Shown here piece after piece: positions 21,367 through 31,015 of a DNA stretch of 64,000 bases (its first letter is position 1; every line of letters begins with the position of its first letter). The notes below the pieces were generated by a model, which did not search any database, was not told where the DNA came from, and saw only the letters and a program-made list of their open reading frames with translations. The position numbers and the translations under genes are program-made. Source of the DNA: Tridacna crocea (taxonomy: Eukaryota; Mollusca; Bivalvia; Cardiida; Cardiidae); NCBI GenBank assembly GCA_943736015.1, contig OX031065.1, forward strand, positions 40,624,427-40,688,426. Direction: 5' to 3'.

Positions 21367-21768
21367 ATCTTCGCAAGCCAAGTTTACGATCACTACGTGG
21401 ATCTTACCTTGGCTGATTGAGCCCGATTTCGAGATTCCGGCGATGTGCCCTCTATTGGATGCTGGTTATTACTGCCCTTTACATCATGTTTCTAAAAGCA
21501 AATGAAAGATCGTTTTACAAACCGCTTACGAATACACATGAAGCGATAAGCAGACATCCACGTGTGTTTCCATGTTTTACCTATTATTCGAAAGGTAGAG
21601 ACCGTGTTCTATTTTTATCAAAGGTGAAATGCTACGAGCGATTTTATTCGATGCAGCTAGAACTGGCTGCATCCAATGAAAAGGCGTATCGGGGGGTTGT
21701 AAAAATCAAGCTCAATCCGCCAAGGTAAGATCCACGTATAGTGGTCGTAAACTTGGCTGGCGAAGATG
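21367..21768. mobile_element. Fold-back element with about 100-bp imperfect arms
   Basis: CATCTTCGCAAGCCAAGTTT...GATCTTACCTTGG at the left is mirrored by CCAAGGTAAGATCCACGTAT...AACTTGGCTGGCGAAGATG at the right. The pairing continues inward through GATTGAGC and ATTGGATGC, giving arms of about 70-115 bp around a spacer of about 170 bp. An open frame (ATG near 21468, to 21728) starts in the left arm, encodes one hydrophobic stretch (MLVITALYIMFLKANE) and ends in the right arm at a GTAAGA-like donor. I favour an element with a chance frame over a gene. Confidence 0.6.
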
Positions 21769-22682
21769 CTTTTTTCCATGCAAGTGGCAAAGTATGTACC
21801 TGGTTGTGGTATTCGTCGAAAAGAATACCACTGTAAGTTCAATATTGAATTTTGAAGACCGAGTATGGTATTTTGTTCAAAGCCGAAGGAAATCAACACA
21901 ATTATTCTAATTTTTTCTCAGGCAAATGAGTTTTTCGCTAGGACTCAGATTTGTAGTTGGAAATCACATGCAATACGATTGGTGAGGCAATCGATCGTGG
22001 ATATACTTATTTTTGTTTGAAAATAGCTTCACTGGCTCATAGCCCTCTAGTATTGCAATGATACAAAAATGTGCCTACCGATCACTTGGACCTGCGCTTT
22101 TTCGTTCCAAATTCAGTTCGACCCATGCCTTATAATTGATTGTAATTTTGGGAATTAAATGTTCACGTCCAAAGATATTTCAAAATTAAAGTTTTCAAAC
22201 TTAATTTTAGTCAGTGTAGTCGCATATTTTCTCTTTATCCATCATGTATCCTACTGTAAAGGGACTTTACTCCTGACTCATCATATAATGATCAAAGGGA
22301 GACCACCAATACACAAATAAGACCTATCTATATAATGAGTACTCTCCCTTTGACCAAATAAAAAAAGAATATTCATATGCTTAGTAGGTTGTATTTCAAG
22401 CCAATATTTGAATAATATTTCTCTATTTCTTTCAAATTACTAATTCCACACAATGGTTTCATAGACAGGTACCACTTCAGCTTTCCCAACGCTTTGATTT
22501 TTGCAATAAACGATGAAGTAACTTATTGGGCGGATATTTCTGTTTGTTTACAGGTTGAAGATACATATTTCCTCGTGTTGATCCAGGCTTTTTAAACCAA
22601 TTTCACTTTTATTTCATGAAACTATAATCCATACAATATGAAGGTTTAACATCGTTTTTCTGTCTGGCTGTAAATGTATATC
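21769..22682. other. No gene recognised; one 12-bp hairpin
   Basis: ATCAAAGGGAGA (about 22291) pairs with TCTCCCTTTGAC (about 22344). Otherwise nothing supportable. Confidence 0.5.
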
Positions 22683-22914
22683 TTTAAACCCTTTCCCAAA
22701 CAATCCCTGGTTTTTACGTGTCAGGAATAGAAGCCTTTTGAAAACATTGTGGAAAAAGGAGAAAATGCTGGTAACCAGCATTTTCTCCTTTTCCAACAAT
22801 GTTTTCTATCCTATCATAGTAGAAAAATCATCTTTTTAGCTACTATTAATTTGTCATCTGCAAAATGCTTTCAATTTGGTCTGGTCCAAAATTTGACGTT
22901 TGGGAAAGGGTTAA
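22683..22914 (+). mobile_element. PBM1, full copy
   Basis: TTAAACCCTTTCCCAAAC left and TTTGGGAAAGGGTTAA right. Belongs to a subgroup with TTTTTACGTGTCAGGAATAG on the L side and ATCATCTTTTTAGCTACT on the R side, shared with 43119-43347 and 46514-46742. Confidence 0.9.
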
Positions 22915-22920
22915 ATTTAA

Positions 22921-23153
22921 CTGAGCCCTTTACCACACGGCAAAATTTAGACCTATCCAAATTGAAAGCACTTGCAGATAAAAATTTTATAGTGGCCCAA
23001 ATGACACAATATTTCTTTGATAGGATAGAAAACTTTGTGGGAAACGGCGAAAATGCTGGTTACCAGCATTTTCTCCTTTTCCCTCAACGTTTTCAAAAGG
23101 CATCTTCCTCATGGTCGTTAATTTAAGTCGCCATTGTGTGGTAAAAGGTTGAT
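22921..23153 (-). mobile_element. PBM1, near-full copy
   Basis: R end CCTTTACCACACGGCAAA. Hairpin with one mismatch (GGGAAACGGCGAAAATG). Right end TGTGTGGTAAAAGGTTGA lacks a perfect TTAA. Confidence 0.8.
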
Positions 23154-23285
23154 TACAAGTAATACCAAAAAACACAACCCCAACTGCAATACCGTAACCC
23201 ATTGCACAAAATTTGTGCATTGTCTTTGTTTTTCTTGTTAATATCGCTCAAAATTGTAATTTTACAGTGACATGTAGGCGCTATG

Positions 23286-23543
23286 CATCCTCGGATACCC
23301 CGGGGTCTCCCTATTTGCTACACTACATCGACCCCTGGGACAATTGATTATAAAACTTTGAATCAGCCGCCGAAAATCGATACGAAATGTCATAGCGTAC
23401 AGTACACTCGCCCATCACAAAATGATGATGGAACCAATGAAAAGCCAGCATTCGGCCAGCGGTAAAGCGAGGGAAATTCAATTAATTGTCCCAGGGGTTG
23501 ATGTAGCGTAGCAAATAGGGAGACCCCGGGGTATCCGAGGATG
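23286..23543. mobile_element. MULE-like MITE with perfect 9-bp target duplication
   Basis: Terminal inverted repeats of about 64 bp begin CATCCTCGGATACCCCGGGG and differ at only three positions between the two ends. The element is flanked on both sides by GGCGCTATG (23277-23285 and 23544-23552). A 9-bp duplication is the hallmark of Mutator-like elements. The 258-bp length and lack of a reading frame mark it as non-autonomous, and the near-identical arms suggest recent insertion. Confidence 0.9.
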
Positions 23544-23679
23544 GGCGCTATGAGGCCAGGTGTAAAACAAAATTTACCTGCAAACATAGCAATATCGTTG
23601 ATTAATGTCTACACATATCATTCTAATAAAACTGGCTTACTAACTTGTTTTCCTGTGCAGCAAGGCCAAGCTGCAAAAG

Positions 23680-23850
23680 ATCGAAAAATCGCACCGTTGG
23701 CGATTGCCATTTCAAAGATATTTTAGCAGGAATACTTAAAAAAATAGAGAACAGTTTGTATCAAGTATCACACTACATCTTCTGTGAAGTCTGATCTTGA
23801 TCTATAGTGTTTGCAAAATCAGTGTGGTTTACTTTAACCTTGTTTACAGA
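23680..23850. mobile_element. Possible PBM2 remnant
   Basis: GAAGTCTGATCTTGATCTAT and AGTGTTTGCAAAATCAG match the right half of the PBM2 hairpin. The ends are lost. Confidence 0.4.
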
Positions 23851-24227
23851 AACAGAAAATTGTGCCTAGTGCTCCATGGTGCCAAGGTGTAAAAAACGTT
23901 TTGACCAAAGTGTTTCAAAAATATTCGAAGAGTAGTCATCAAAAGCACGAACTCCTTCCTGTACTTTGTACACTGACCTTGATCTACACTTTTGGCCGAA
24001 ACCACAAAAAAAAAAACCCAACATTGGATTGAAGCCAAACAACTCCCTACTCAAACCCCGCCCATACTTTTAGCCCATTACCAAAATAATTAGACATTGA
24101 ATCAATTAGGATTTTTTGTAAGTATCCATTGAACCCACCCCGGGTGGAAAACATTAGTCAAACATGCTCGAAGGCTGTTGAACAAAATAGTATTTTCCGA
24201 TTATGATCTGCACGCAAAACTACTCTT

Positions 24228-24461
24228 TTAACTCTTTACCAAACAACAAAAATTTGGATTTAACCAACTTGAAAGCATTTGTAGACGACAATATAAATGT
24301 AACTCAAATTTCGACTTCTTTCTTTGATAAACGGAAGAAAACATTGTGGAAAAAGGAGAAAATGCTGCCTACAAGCATTTTCTCCTTTTTCCCACTATGT
24401 TTTCAGAATTTGTCCTCTTTAACGATCTTTACAACTCAGGGTTGTTGTGGTACAGGGTTAA
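24228..24461 (-). mobile_element. PBM1, full copy
   Basis: TTAACTCTTTACCAAAC left and GGGTTAA right. The hairpin centre is changed to GCTGCCTACAAGC. Confidence 0.85.
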
Positions 24462-24486
24462 ATGTTTTGCCGCACTGCAAAAAGGT

Positions 24487-24689
24487 TTAACTTATCTCAG
24501 TTAAAAGTGTTTGCATGCAACAAATTAAAAATTGTCTTAAACTATTTGATTTGTGTTTTAAAGTTTATAACAAATTGTTAGAAAAGGAGAAAATGCCGGT
24601 TACTAGCATTGTCCTTTTTCTCACAACGTCCACGAAAGCTTTCTTCCTCAGGAACGTAAACTAACGGAATCAGTCTGGTAAAAATTTAA
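24487..24689 (-). mobile_element. PBM1, degraded
   Basis: TTAA at both ends and a damaged hairpin (GAAAATGCCGGTTACTAGCA). Confidence 0.65.
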
Positions 24690-24780
24690 ACAAGGTCATA
24701 TTTGATTTGACCCTTCGACTATATGACGAATGTAGTAAGACAGAATTAATTAACTGAGGTAGATTGGAACTCATTACCTG

Positions 24781-24975
24781 AGTTTATCCTTAGACTGCCA
24801 AGCGTGACTCACTGACCTTTTGCGGACAGTGTAGATCAAGATCAGACTGCACAGAACATGTAAACTGACCTTGGATCTATATTGGATCTATATTGTATAA
24901 GTAGATATTATTCCCCAAAACATTTTTTTCGATCGAACTGAAAATTTCACTTCAATTATTTAGCAGGATAAGGTT
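24781..24975 (+). mobile_element. PBM2
   Basis: GACTGCCAAGCGTGACTCAC, hairpin GATCAAGATCAGACTGCACA, right TTAGCAGGATAAGGTTTAA. GGATCTATATT is duplicated near 24875-24900. Confidence 0.75.
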
Positions 24976-25277
24976 TAATATGTAAAAGTTTGGCTATAGA
25001 TAAGATTATATGTGATCAAATAGGTGGAGGTATGCATAAATTACATGCCATAAATGTATTCATGATTTTTACGAAACTTTCCACCGAGTAAACAGACAAC
25101 ATAGTTTAGTTAAGACATTTACATATGATAAAAAAGAGAAAGGAATGTGAAACGGGTTTCCCCACCATCTTTCCTATTTCCGAAATGTTTCCAATCCGTC
25201 TTCCATAAGAATCGTTCGTTAAAGGGTTTAGACACAACAATAAGGAAGCAAACAATGAAAATAGACTTGTTTTAGAA

Positions 25278-25611
25278 CATTATCTCCCGCTAGATGGCAT
25301 TCTACAAATACTCATCTGTCTAATATAGGCATTCTGGGTACATAAGCGGACTGTTTTTTTTTTCAAAACGATAATAGTTGCTTTGAATTTCAAAATAAAT
25401 AAACGCTTTCTCAATAAAACGTTACTTGGTGCGATTTACTCAGTTGTGATCAGCTAGCAGGTAACCCATGCACAGGCCATTTATTAAAACAGTCCCTACA
25501 GCTTGTTTTTAGCTTTGGTGTAAGCCCTTCTTTTCCCAAGTATCGGGGAATGGGTGATGCGTCATCTCAGATAGGTCGAATCTTCGAAGAATATGACATG
25601 CGCAAACAACG
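25278..25611 (+). repeat. CTCCCGCTAGATGGCAT repeat, copy 1
   Basis: Runs CATTATCTCCCGCTAGATGG to CTTCGAAGAATATGACATGC then GCAAACAAC, about 335 bp. It shares the internal block CAATAAAACGTTACTTGGTG with the copies at 49261-49577 and 50791-51139. The element class is unknown to me. Confidence 0.7.
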
Positions 25612-25616
25612 TGTTT

Positions 25617-25715
25617 TAGAAAATAATAGGAAATTGATATTAATTGCTTTTGCCACAATGTTTTCAAAAGACTTCTGTCTCAAGGTCGTAAAAACCAGGC
25701 ATTTTTGGTAAATGA
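25617..25715 (-). mobile_element. PBM1 right-half fragment
   Basis: GCCACAATGTTTTCAAAAGA through AAAACCAGGCATTTTTGGTA. Confidence 0.5.
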
Positions 25716-26067
25716 CCTAAAAAAAAGACTTTTGAAAACAAAAAGGAGAAAGGAGAAAATGCTTGTAGCCTGTGTAATGCAGAGAAATGACCCTCCCCTA
25801 CAAAATGACCCATGGGTTATTTCTCTACGTAGAGGAATGACCCGGATCGTTATTTTACGTAGAGAAATAAACCCAGGGTCATTATTCTACGTAAAGAAAT
25901 TACCCAAGATGGTTATTTCTATATCCGTAGAACAGGTATCTTTCTCCTTTTCCCACTTTTTTTTATCTTTTCAAAAACGAATTTCAATATTTGTGTCACA
26001 GTTATTTTTGTCGTCTTCAAATTTATTCAGTCTCAGGGATATGTCTAGGATTTTGTCGCGTGGTTAA
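25716..26067 (+). mobile_element. PBM1 interrupted by a GAC element
   Basis: Left part GACTTTTGAAAACAAAAAGG...GAAAATGCTTGTA, right part TTTCTCCTTTTCCCAC...GTCGTCTTCAAATTTATTC...GTGGTTAA. The GAC element occupies the hairpin centre. Confidence 0.65.
25767..25936. mobile_element. GAC element nested in PBM1
   Basis: Left end GCCTGTGTAATGCAGAG, then AATGACCCATGGGTTATT and further decayed palindromes with CTACGTAGA joints. The right end is lost. Confidence 0.65.
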
Positions 26068-26284
26068 CCCTTTACCAAATGACAAAATTTTAGAAAGGTC
26101 CAAATTGTAAGCACTTGAAGACTAGAAAATAAACGGAACTCAAAAATTGAAATTTGTTACGGCAGGGTCAAAAACATTGTGGGAATAGGAGAAAATGCTG
26201 GTTACCAGCATTTTCTCATTTTCCCACAAAAAAGACTATTATCTCAGGGCCGTAAAAAGCAAGGATTGTTTGGTAAAGGGTTAA
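26064..26284 (-). mobile_element. PBM1, full copy sharing a TTAA with the previous one
   Basis: Left TTAA (26064-26067) doubles as the right end of the interrupted copy. Hairpin GAAAATGCTGGTTACCAGC. The right arm is followed by a small deletion (CCCACAAAAAAGAC). Confidence 0.85.
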
Positions 26285-26731
26285 GAGATAGAAATGACTA
26301 ACCCTTATTGTAACACACACGATTGTGAGACTATAGTTGAGAGACTATTGACCGAGACCAACCTCCTTATACAGCCCTTCTGATTTGAGTCTACACTTTC
26401 TGCTTCTTCAGCTTGTTTTGTTATTGGTAGCATTTATCATGTCTTCAATCTAATTCACGAAATTAATTTTTGTGATAATGCGAACTCGCTATATGATTCC
26501 GTTTTAGATTTACTCTAAAATATGAAGTAATTAGTTACTTAAAAGATCATTATCTATAGGGCGCTTTATAAGCCTGTGTTTCACACGTGAAAGAAATCAA
26601 AGCACTCGAGTTACTTCTATAAAATGTGGTGTGACAGAGTGGAATGGAAAAAGCGACATGGTATGTGAAAATAAACCATTTTCTTACTTTTAAATGCTTT
26701 ATTAATTTCCCTAGCTTGTTTTTACGTTTTT

Positions 26732-26753
26732 GTCATCATCATCATCATCATCA
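26732..26753. repeat. (CAT)7 microsatellite
   Basis: TCATCATCATCATCATCATC. The poly-His seen in a forward open frame here is only the repeat. Confidence 0.85.
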
Positions 26754-26934
26754 TAATCGTCATCATTATTGTCATAAACATCACCATATTTCTTCGTCTC
26801 CGTCTTCTCATATTTTCTTACTGAGTATGGATTTGATTGAACACCGAAGTTTATCGGATTGCATAACCTTCGACTTCAAATTTAAAACTCTTTCAGACGA
26901 GATTTAAATGTCATTTCACTTATATGATGGCATT

Positions 26935-27040
26935 TTTCTCTGGAAGGGTAGAAAACGGTGAGGCAAAAAGAGAAAATGATAGTTATTAGGAGGGTGTCTT
27001 TGTCAGTTTTGTTCAAAGTCGTGATTGTTTGGTAAACTGT
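26935..27040 (-). mobile_element. PBM1 fragment
   Basis: GGAAGGGTAGAAAACGG then a decayed hairpin and GTGATTGTTTGGTAAACT. Confidence 0.45.
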
Positions 27041-27061
27041 GGAGCTGTCCGCAAGATAAAC

Positions 27062-27276
27062 TTAACCCATTACCACACAATCCCTACTTTTGACGCCCCT
27101 GAGAAAAGAGCCTTTTGAAAACATTGTGGGAAAAGGAGAAAATGCTTTTACTTTTCCCACAATGTTTTCTACCCTTCACAAAACAAATTTCAACTTTTCA
27201 GTGACTTTTATGTTGTCATCTGCAAATGCTTTCAATTTGGACCAGTCTAAAATATTGTCGTTTGGTAATGAGTTAA
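27062..27276 (+). mobile_element. PBM1 with shortened hairpin
   Basis: Both ends are perfect. The hairpin centre has lost about 14 bp (GAGAAAATGCTTTTACTTTTCC), leaving an otherwise intact copy. Confidence 0.9.
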
Positions 27277-27319
27277 TATGCAGTCAGAATATGAGTCTTC
27301 ATTGAATTTCACTTGTTCT

Positions 27320-27430
27320 GAGTTAAGCAACTTGACGCTGCTGAATACGCTTTTTCGGACGATGTTGATTAAGATCAGACAGCACCGAGTATACAATCTG
27401 TTTTTGGATTAAGACTGTCAAGTATCACAA
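27320..27430 (+). mobile_element. PBM2 remnant
   Basis: GCTGCTGAATACGC...GATTAAGATCAGACAGCACC and TTGGATTAAGACTGTCAAGT. Confidence 0.45.
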
Positions 27431-27732
27431 GATTTTTCAAACAAAAAAAAATCGGTGTATCTTTGGGGTTTTTTTTACTTTTGGGCTATATTTTTTTTCT
27501 TTAACCCTTTGAGTGGCATAGGGGAAAATTGAAGTTTTTACGGCTGGCACAGGTCAAGAAATGCCTGTATAGAAAATGTAGAGTGATCTTGGATAGATGA
27601 GTTCTGCTGGCGAAGCCAAGCTAAAATGAATACATTTTTTTTAGTACCATGCGGTGGATTATACTTTTAGCCGTCGAAAGAGCTTGAGATTATAAATTTG
27701 GTGCAAAAATAGTTCACTACAGTAGTTTAGCT

Positions 27733-27880
27733 ACACAATCCACCATTTTAACTGCCCCGAGAAAAAGAAAAGCGATTTTGAAAACATTATGGGGAAAAAA
27801 GAAAATGCTGGCAATAAGCATTTTCTTCTTTTAACATAATGTTTTCAACTCCTTGAAAACCTTTTGATCTAAATCCACTT
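27733..27880 (+). mobile_element. PBM1, degraded
   Basis: ACACAATCCACCATTTTAAC, GATTTTGAAAACATTATGGG and hairpin GAAAATGCTGGCAATAAGCA. The R half is lost. Confidence 0.55.
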
Positions 27881-27892
27881 TTTGAGCAAGAC

Positions 27893-28121
27893 TTAACCCA
27901 TTACCACACAGTATCAACTTTTGACGACCCTCAGAAAGAAGCCCTGAGAAAACATTGTGGGAAAAGGAGAAAATGCTGGTAACCAGCATTTTCTCCTTTT
28001 CTCACAATATTTCCTACCCTTCACAAAATAAATTTCAAATTTTCAGTCACTTTTATTTTGTCTTATGCAAATGCTTTCGATTTGGATAAGCCTGAAATTT
28101 TGTTGTGTGGTAATGAGTTAA
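27893..28121 (+). mobile_element. PBM1, full reference copy
   Basis: TTAACCCATTACCACACAG...GTGTGGTAATGAGTTAA shows the best-matched terminal repeats of the L/R type. The hairpin is nearly perfect. A broken R-end piece follows to about 28190. Confidence 0.9.
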
Positions 28122-28461
28122 ATCATCGTCAGCATAAGGTTTCCATTTGGACAATTCGCAGAACTATGTCCTTTGGCAAAGAGTTAAGGTTATGGTACAG
28201 TTTCTTTCAAATGTTCGAGATAAAAAGAGCGACTAAAACTTTTCAACAAAAAACAAATTATCACTCTGAGTGAACGAGCATGCACATATAGGTGGAAATT
28301 GAAAATTGAATTTTAAAATCTCCGATTTGAAGTTACTTCCGTAGACCGAACCAAAATTTTCTTTCCTTACAAAATTTATTATGCCATTGTTGTATATATG
28401 CTTTTTTGTCGTTTGTATATAACGATGGACTGCTATGTAGTTCAAGTTGAAACAATAAAGC

Positions 28462-28482
28462 TCTGTTCTGTTCTGTTCTGTT
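28462..28482. repeat. (TTCTG)4 microsatellite
   Basis: TCTGTTCTGTTCTGTTCTGT next to the following MITE. Confidence 0.8.
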
Positions 28483-28690
28483 AAATGTGTCCAAATTAAA
28501 AGCATTTGCATATGACGTGTCAAATTGTACTGAAATACTAGTAATTGTGTTTTTCATTATAAGTGTAGAAACTCTTGTGGGGGATAAAAGAAGAAAATGC
28601 TGATTTGTTTCTCCTTCTCTTCTCCTGCAATGTTTTCTAAAGCGTGTTTTTCAAGGTCGTGAACTTGAGATCGTGTGGCAAAAGGGTAAA
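28481..28690 (-). mobile_element. PBM1, degraded
   Basis: TTAA, TCCAAATTAAAAGCATTTGC, then a decayed hairpin and AAGGTCGTGAACTTGAGATC plus GTGTGGCAAAAGGG. Confidence 0.65.
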
Positions 28691-29092
28691 AAAATTGATT
28701 TACTTTTTTACAGTTTTCATAGGGTATACACATACATTTTTTCAAAGTTAATGTGCTCTGTATTTCCGGTATAGCAGCGTAAAAATAGTTTGCTGTTAAA
28801 ATAGTAAAAGACGCTAACATGCAGATTTGGGATATGTTCTCTTTGAAAGGCATTTGAGTGTAATGAAAGCGATTTACATAGCAGTTTGACGCCATATTAA
28901 TCGAAATTTATGACTGTACGGTTATCATAAACGGTACAGGTGACGCAATACTCCTCTGCCCACAATCTCAGGGTCGTTAAAACTCAAGGTTGTGTTGTAA
29001 AGGGGGCCATTACAAAACGAGAACTTTACTTTGGCTTATCATATTTAAATAGTTATAACTGGTGTGCTTTGCTTACTATACAGTAAAGGTGT

Positions 29093-29454
29093 GTTAAGGA
29101 TAGGAGACCCTGATGGGATTCGTGAACAATAGCCATTTATCGCCATAATGGTACAAACTCGGCTCAAGACTCGGGTTATCCGCAATCGATACGAAGAATC
29201 AGCGTATATCGGAGAACCAGCGTACATCGGAGAATCAGCGTATATCGGAGAACCAGCGTACATCGGAGAATCAGCGTATATCGGAACCAGCATATATCGG
29301 AGAATCAGCGTATATCGGAGAATCCGCGTATATCGGAGAACCAGCGTATATCGGCCGATCTATTACGGATTACCCGAGTCTTAGCCGAACCTATACAATG
29401 TTTCGGCGAGGAAAGGTGATGTTACAAGAATTCCATAACGGTCCCTATCCTTTA
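29093..29454. mobile_element. TIR element carrying an 18-bp satellite
   Basis: Left arm TTAAGGATAGGAGACCCTGA...CTCGGCTCAAGACTCGGGTT is matched, about 70% identical over some 110 bp, by the inverse of 29355-29454 (AACCCGAGTCTTAGCCGA ... CCCTATCCTTTATAA). The loop holds the 18-bp array at 29195-29354. Confidence 0.7.
29195..29354. repeat. 18-bp minisatellite, nine units
   Basis: Units alternate AGAATCAGCGTATATCGG and AGAACCAGCGTACATCGG, a 36-bp higher-order repeat at the left. One unit is 2 bp shorter. In one frame it would read as a six-residue repeat (ESAYIG), but no gene context exists. Confidence 0.9.
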
Positions 29455-29461
29455 TAAGTTG

Positions 29462-29567
29462 AACGGTCAGCTGGCAGGGGACTTGGACAGAGGCGAAGGC
29501 CAGGTGGCGACATGATTCGACACAGCCGTGAACAAGTTTCCAAGTCCCCTGCCACCTGACCGTACAA
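29462..29567. mobile_element. Short fold-back element
   Basis: ACGGTCAGCTGGCAGGGGAC and its inverse GTCCCCTGCCACCTGACCGT (one mismatch) enclose about 55 bp. Confidence 0.6.
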
Positions 29568-29574
29568 TGAATTC

Positions 29575-29943
29575 ATTATACTGCAAAGTTTTACCCTGTT
29601 AAAGCGCGGTAGCGAAATTTTCCTGTATTAAAATCTCACGAATCGAGTATGATGACGAAATAGAAATTCCCTCTCGAGTGAACCAATTCACTGAAAACTG
29701 ACGTCACTGGAAACTGACGTCACTTAAACGTGCAGTTTGGTGCATAAAATTTTAAAATGTGCAGTCTGGTGATCGATCGACGCCGCCCATTTGGGTGTTG
29801 TGTTGCCTGTGAAGTGATGTTTACGGGGCATTTAAAAGGAAAACTTGCTTTACGTGGTTTTTGCCAGGGAACATGATATATACTCGTATGTTCCCGACAT
29901 GTTAACCAATCAGATCACGAGAAATTTCTTTGCAGTATAATAA
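29575..29943. mobile_element. Candidate small TIR element
   Basis: ATTATACTGCAAAG at the left and CTTTGCAGTATAAT at the right, about 365 bp apart. The interior contains a repeated GAAACTGACGTCACT. Nothing else supports mobility. Confidence 0.4.
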
Positions 29944-30032
29944 AACTATACTTGTTCTTCTCAGGACTGATTCACCTATTGTCCGACTGTAAACTTTGAC
30001 TCTATTTTGTATTTTCGTATCTTTTCTTTTTA

Positions 30033-30168
30033 AACCATTTCTGCGTCATAGGCGAAAACAGAGAGTTTTGCAGACGGCATAAAACCAAGATCAGACTGCA
30101 CAAAACGTGCATAAAACGTGCACAAAACGTGCAATCTGATCTTGGATCTATTACGTCTGCTTGTTTTT
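30033..30168 (+). mobile_element. PBM2 with expanded hairpin loop
   Basis: GATCAGACTGCACAAAACGTGC then two further ATAAAACGTGC/ACAAAACGTGC units before AATCTGATCTTGGATC, so the loop motif is tripled. The outer ends are degraded. Confidence 0.6.
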
Positions 30169-30606
30169 AAGTCAAGTCTATGAGATAAAAACCCTCCTGA
30201 GTCCCAATATATTCTGTTTTCAGGCATCGAAAAGGAATGAGTTTCTATATTTTGCGCTGAAAGAGAACAGCCCTATAATTCTTATTGGTAACCTTTATTT
30301 TTACAGAGCTGTTTTCAAAGTGGTATTCAGTAAAGTTTGTTATAGGGTGTGCCGAGTTTAGCATATAAACGAACAGGGGGTTTGATGATGTAATCGTAAT
30401 TAATATGCATGTAGTAATTTGTCATATGATTTACACAAGGAATTCCTTTTGTTGACTTCAAACCCTTTCTTCCAAATATTTGAATCATTTAAAGGGCCAA
30501 ATTGGACTTATAGCTCAACCCATTTGTCGCTTTTCTTAGTTGTATATGAACTGTACGTATGGCAATAAACATATGTTTAAAAGACCGAATGCATCATCTG
30601 AGCATT

Positions 30607-30677
30607 ATTGAATTTGCCGTTTGCAAATGCTTTCAATTTAGACAGGTCTGTAATACTGTCAACAAGTAAAGAGGTGA
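30607..30677 (+). mobile_element. PBM1 R-end fragment
   Basis: GCCGTTTGCAAATGCTTTCA then TTTAGACAGGTCTGTAATAC. Confidence 0.5.
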
Positions 30678-31015
30678 CTAACTCCCACGTAGGCGGCGAC
30701 TTCCAGCAGATGGAAAAAAAATAAGGCAAATGGATAGACTGCTTATAACCAGCATCTTCTCTCTGTCTCTCTCTCTACCGCCGTATCCATCGATCACGCA
30801 TTCAGTCATCCTCACAATGATATTCAAAAAAGGTGTCTGCTGCAAATTTGTTTTAGAGGGTAACGAGATGATTCACTTCATAAACATTTTGGGGCTAAAC
30901 AAGTGAAAAAAAAAACGTACAAGAAAATTAGGTCTCCTCATTTGCAATTGTAAATATGTGTTTGTCGATTTTTATGTTTTATCATAAGATGACGTGGGAT
31001 GGTAAACATTTACAC

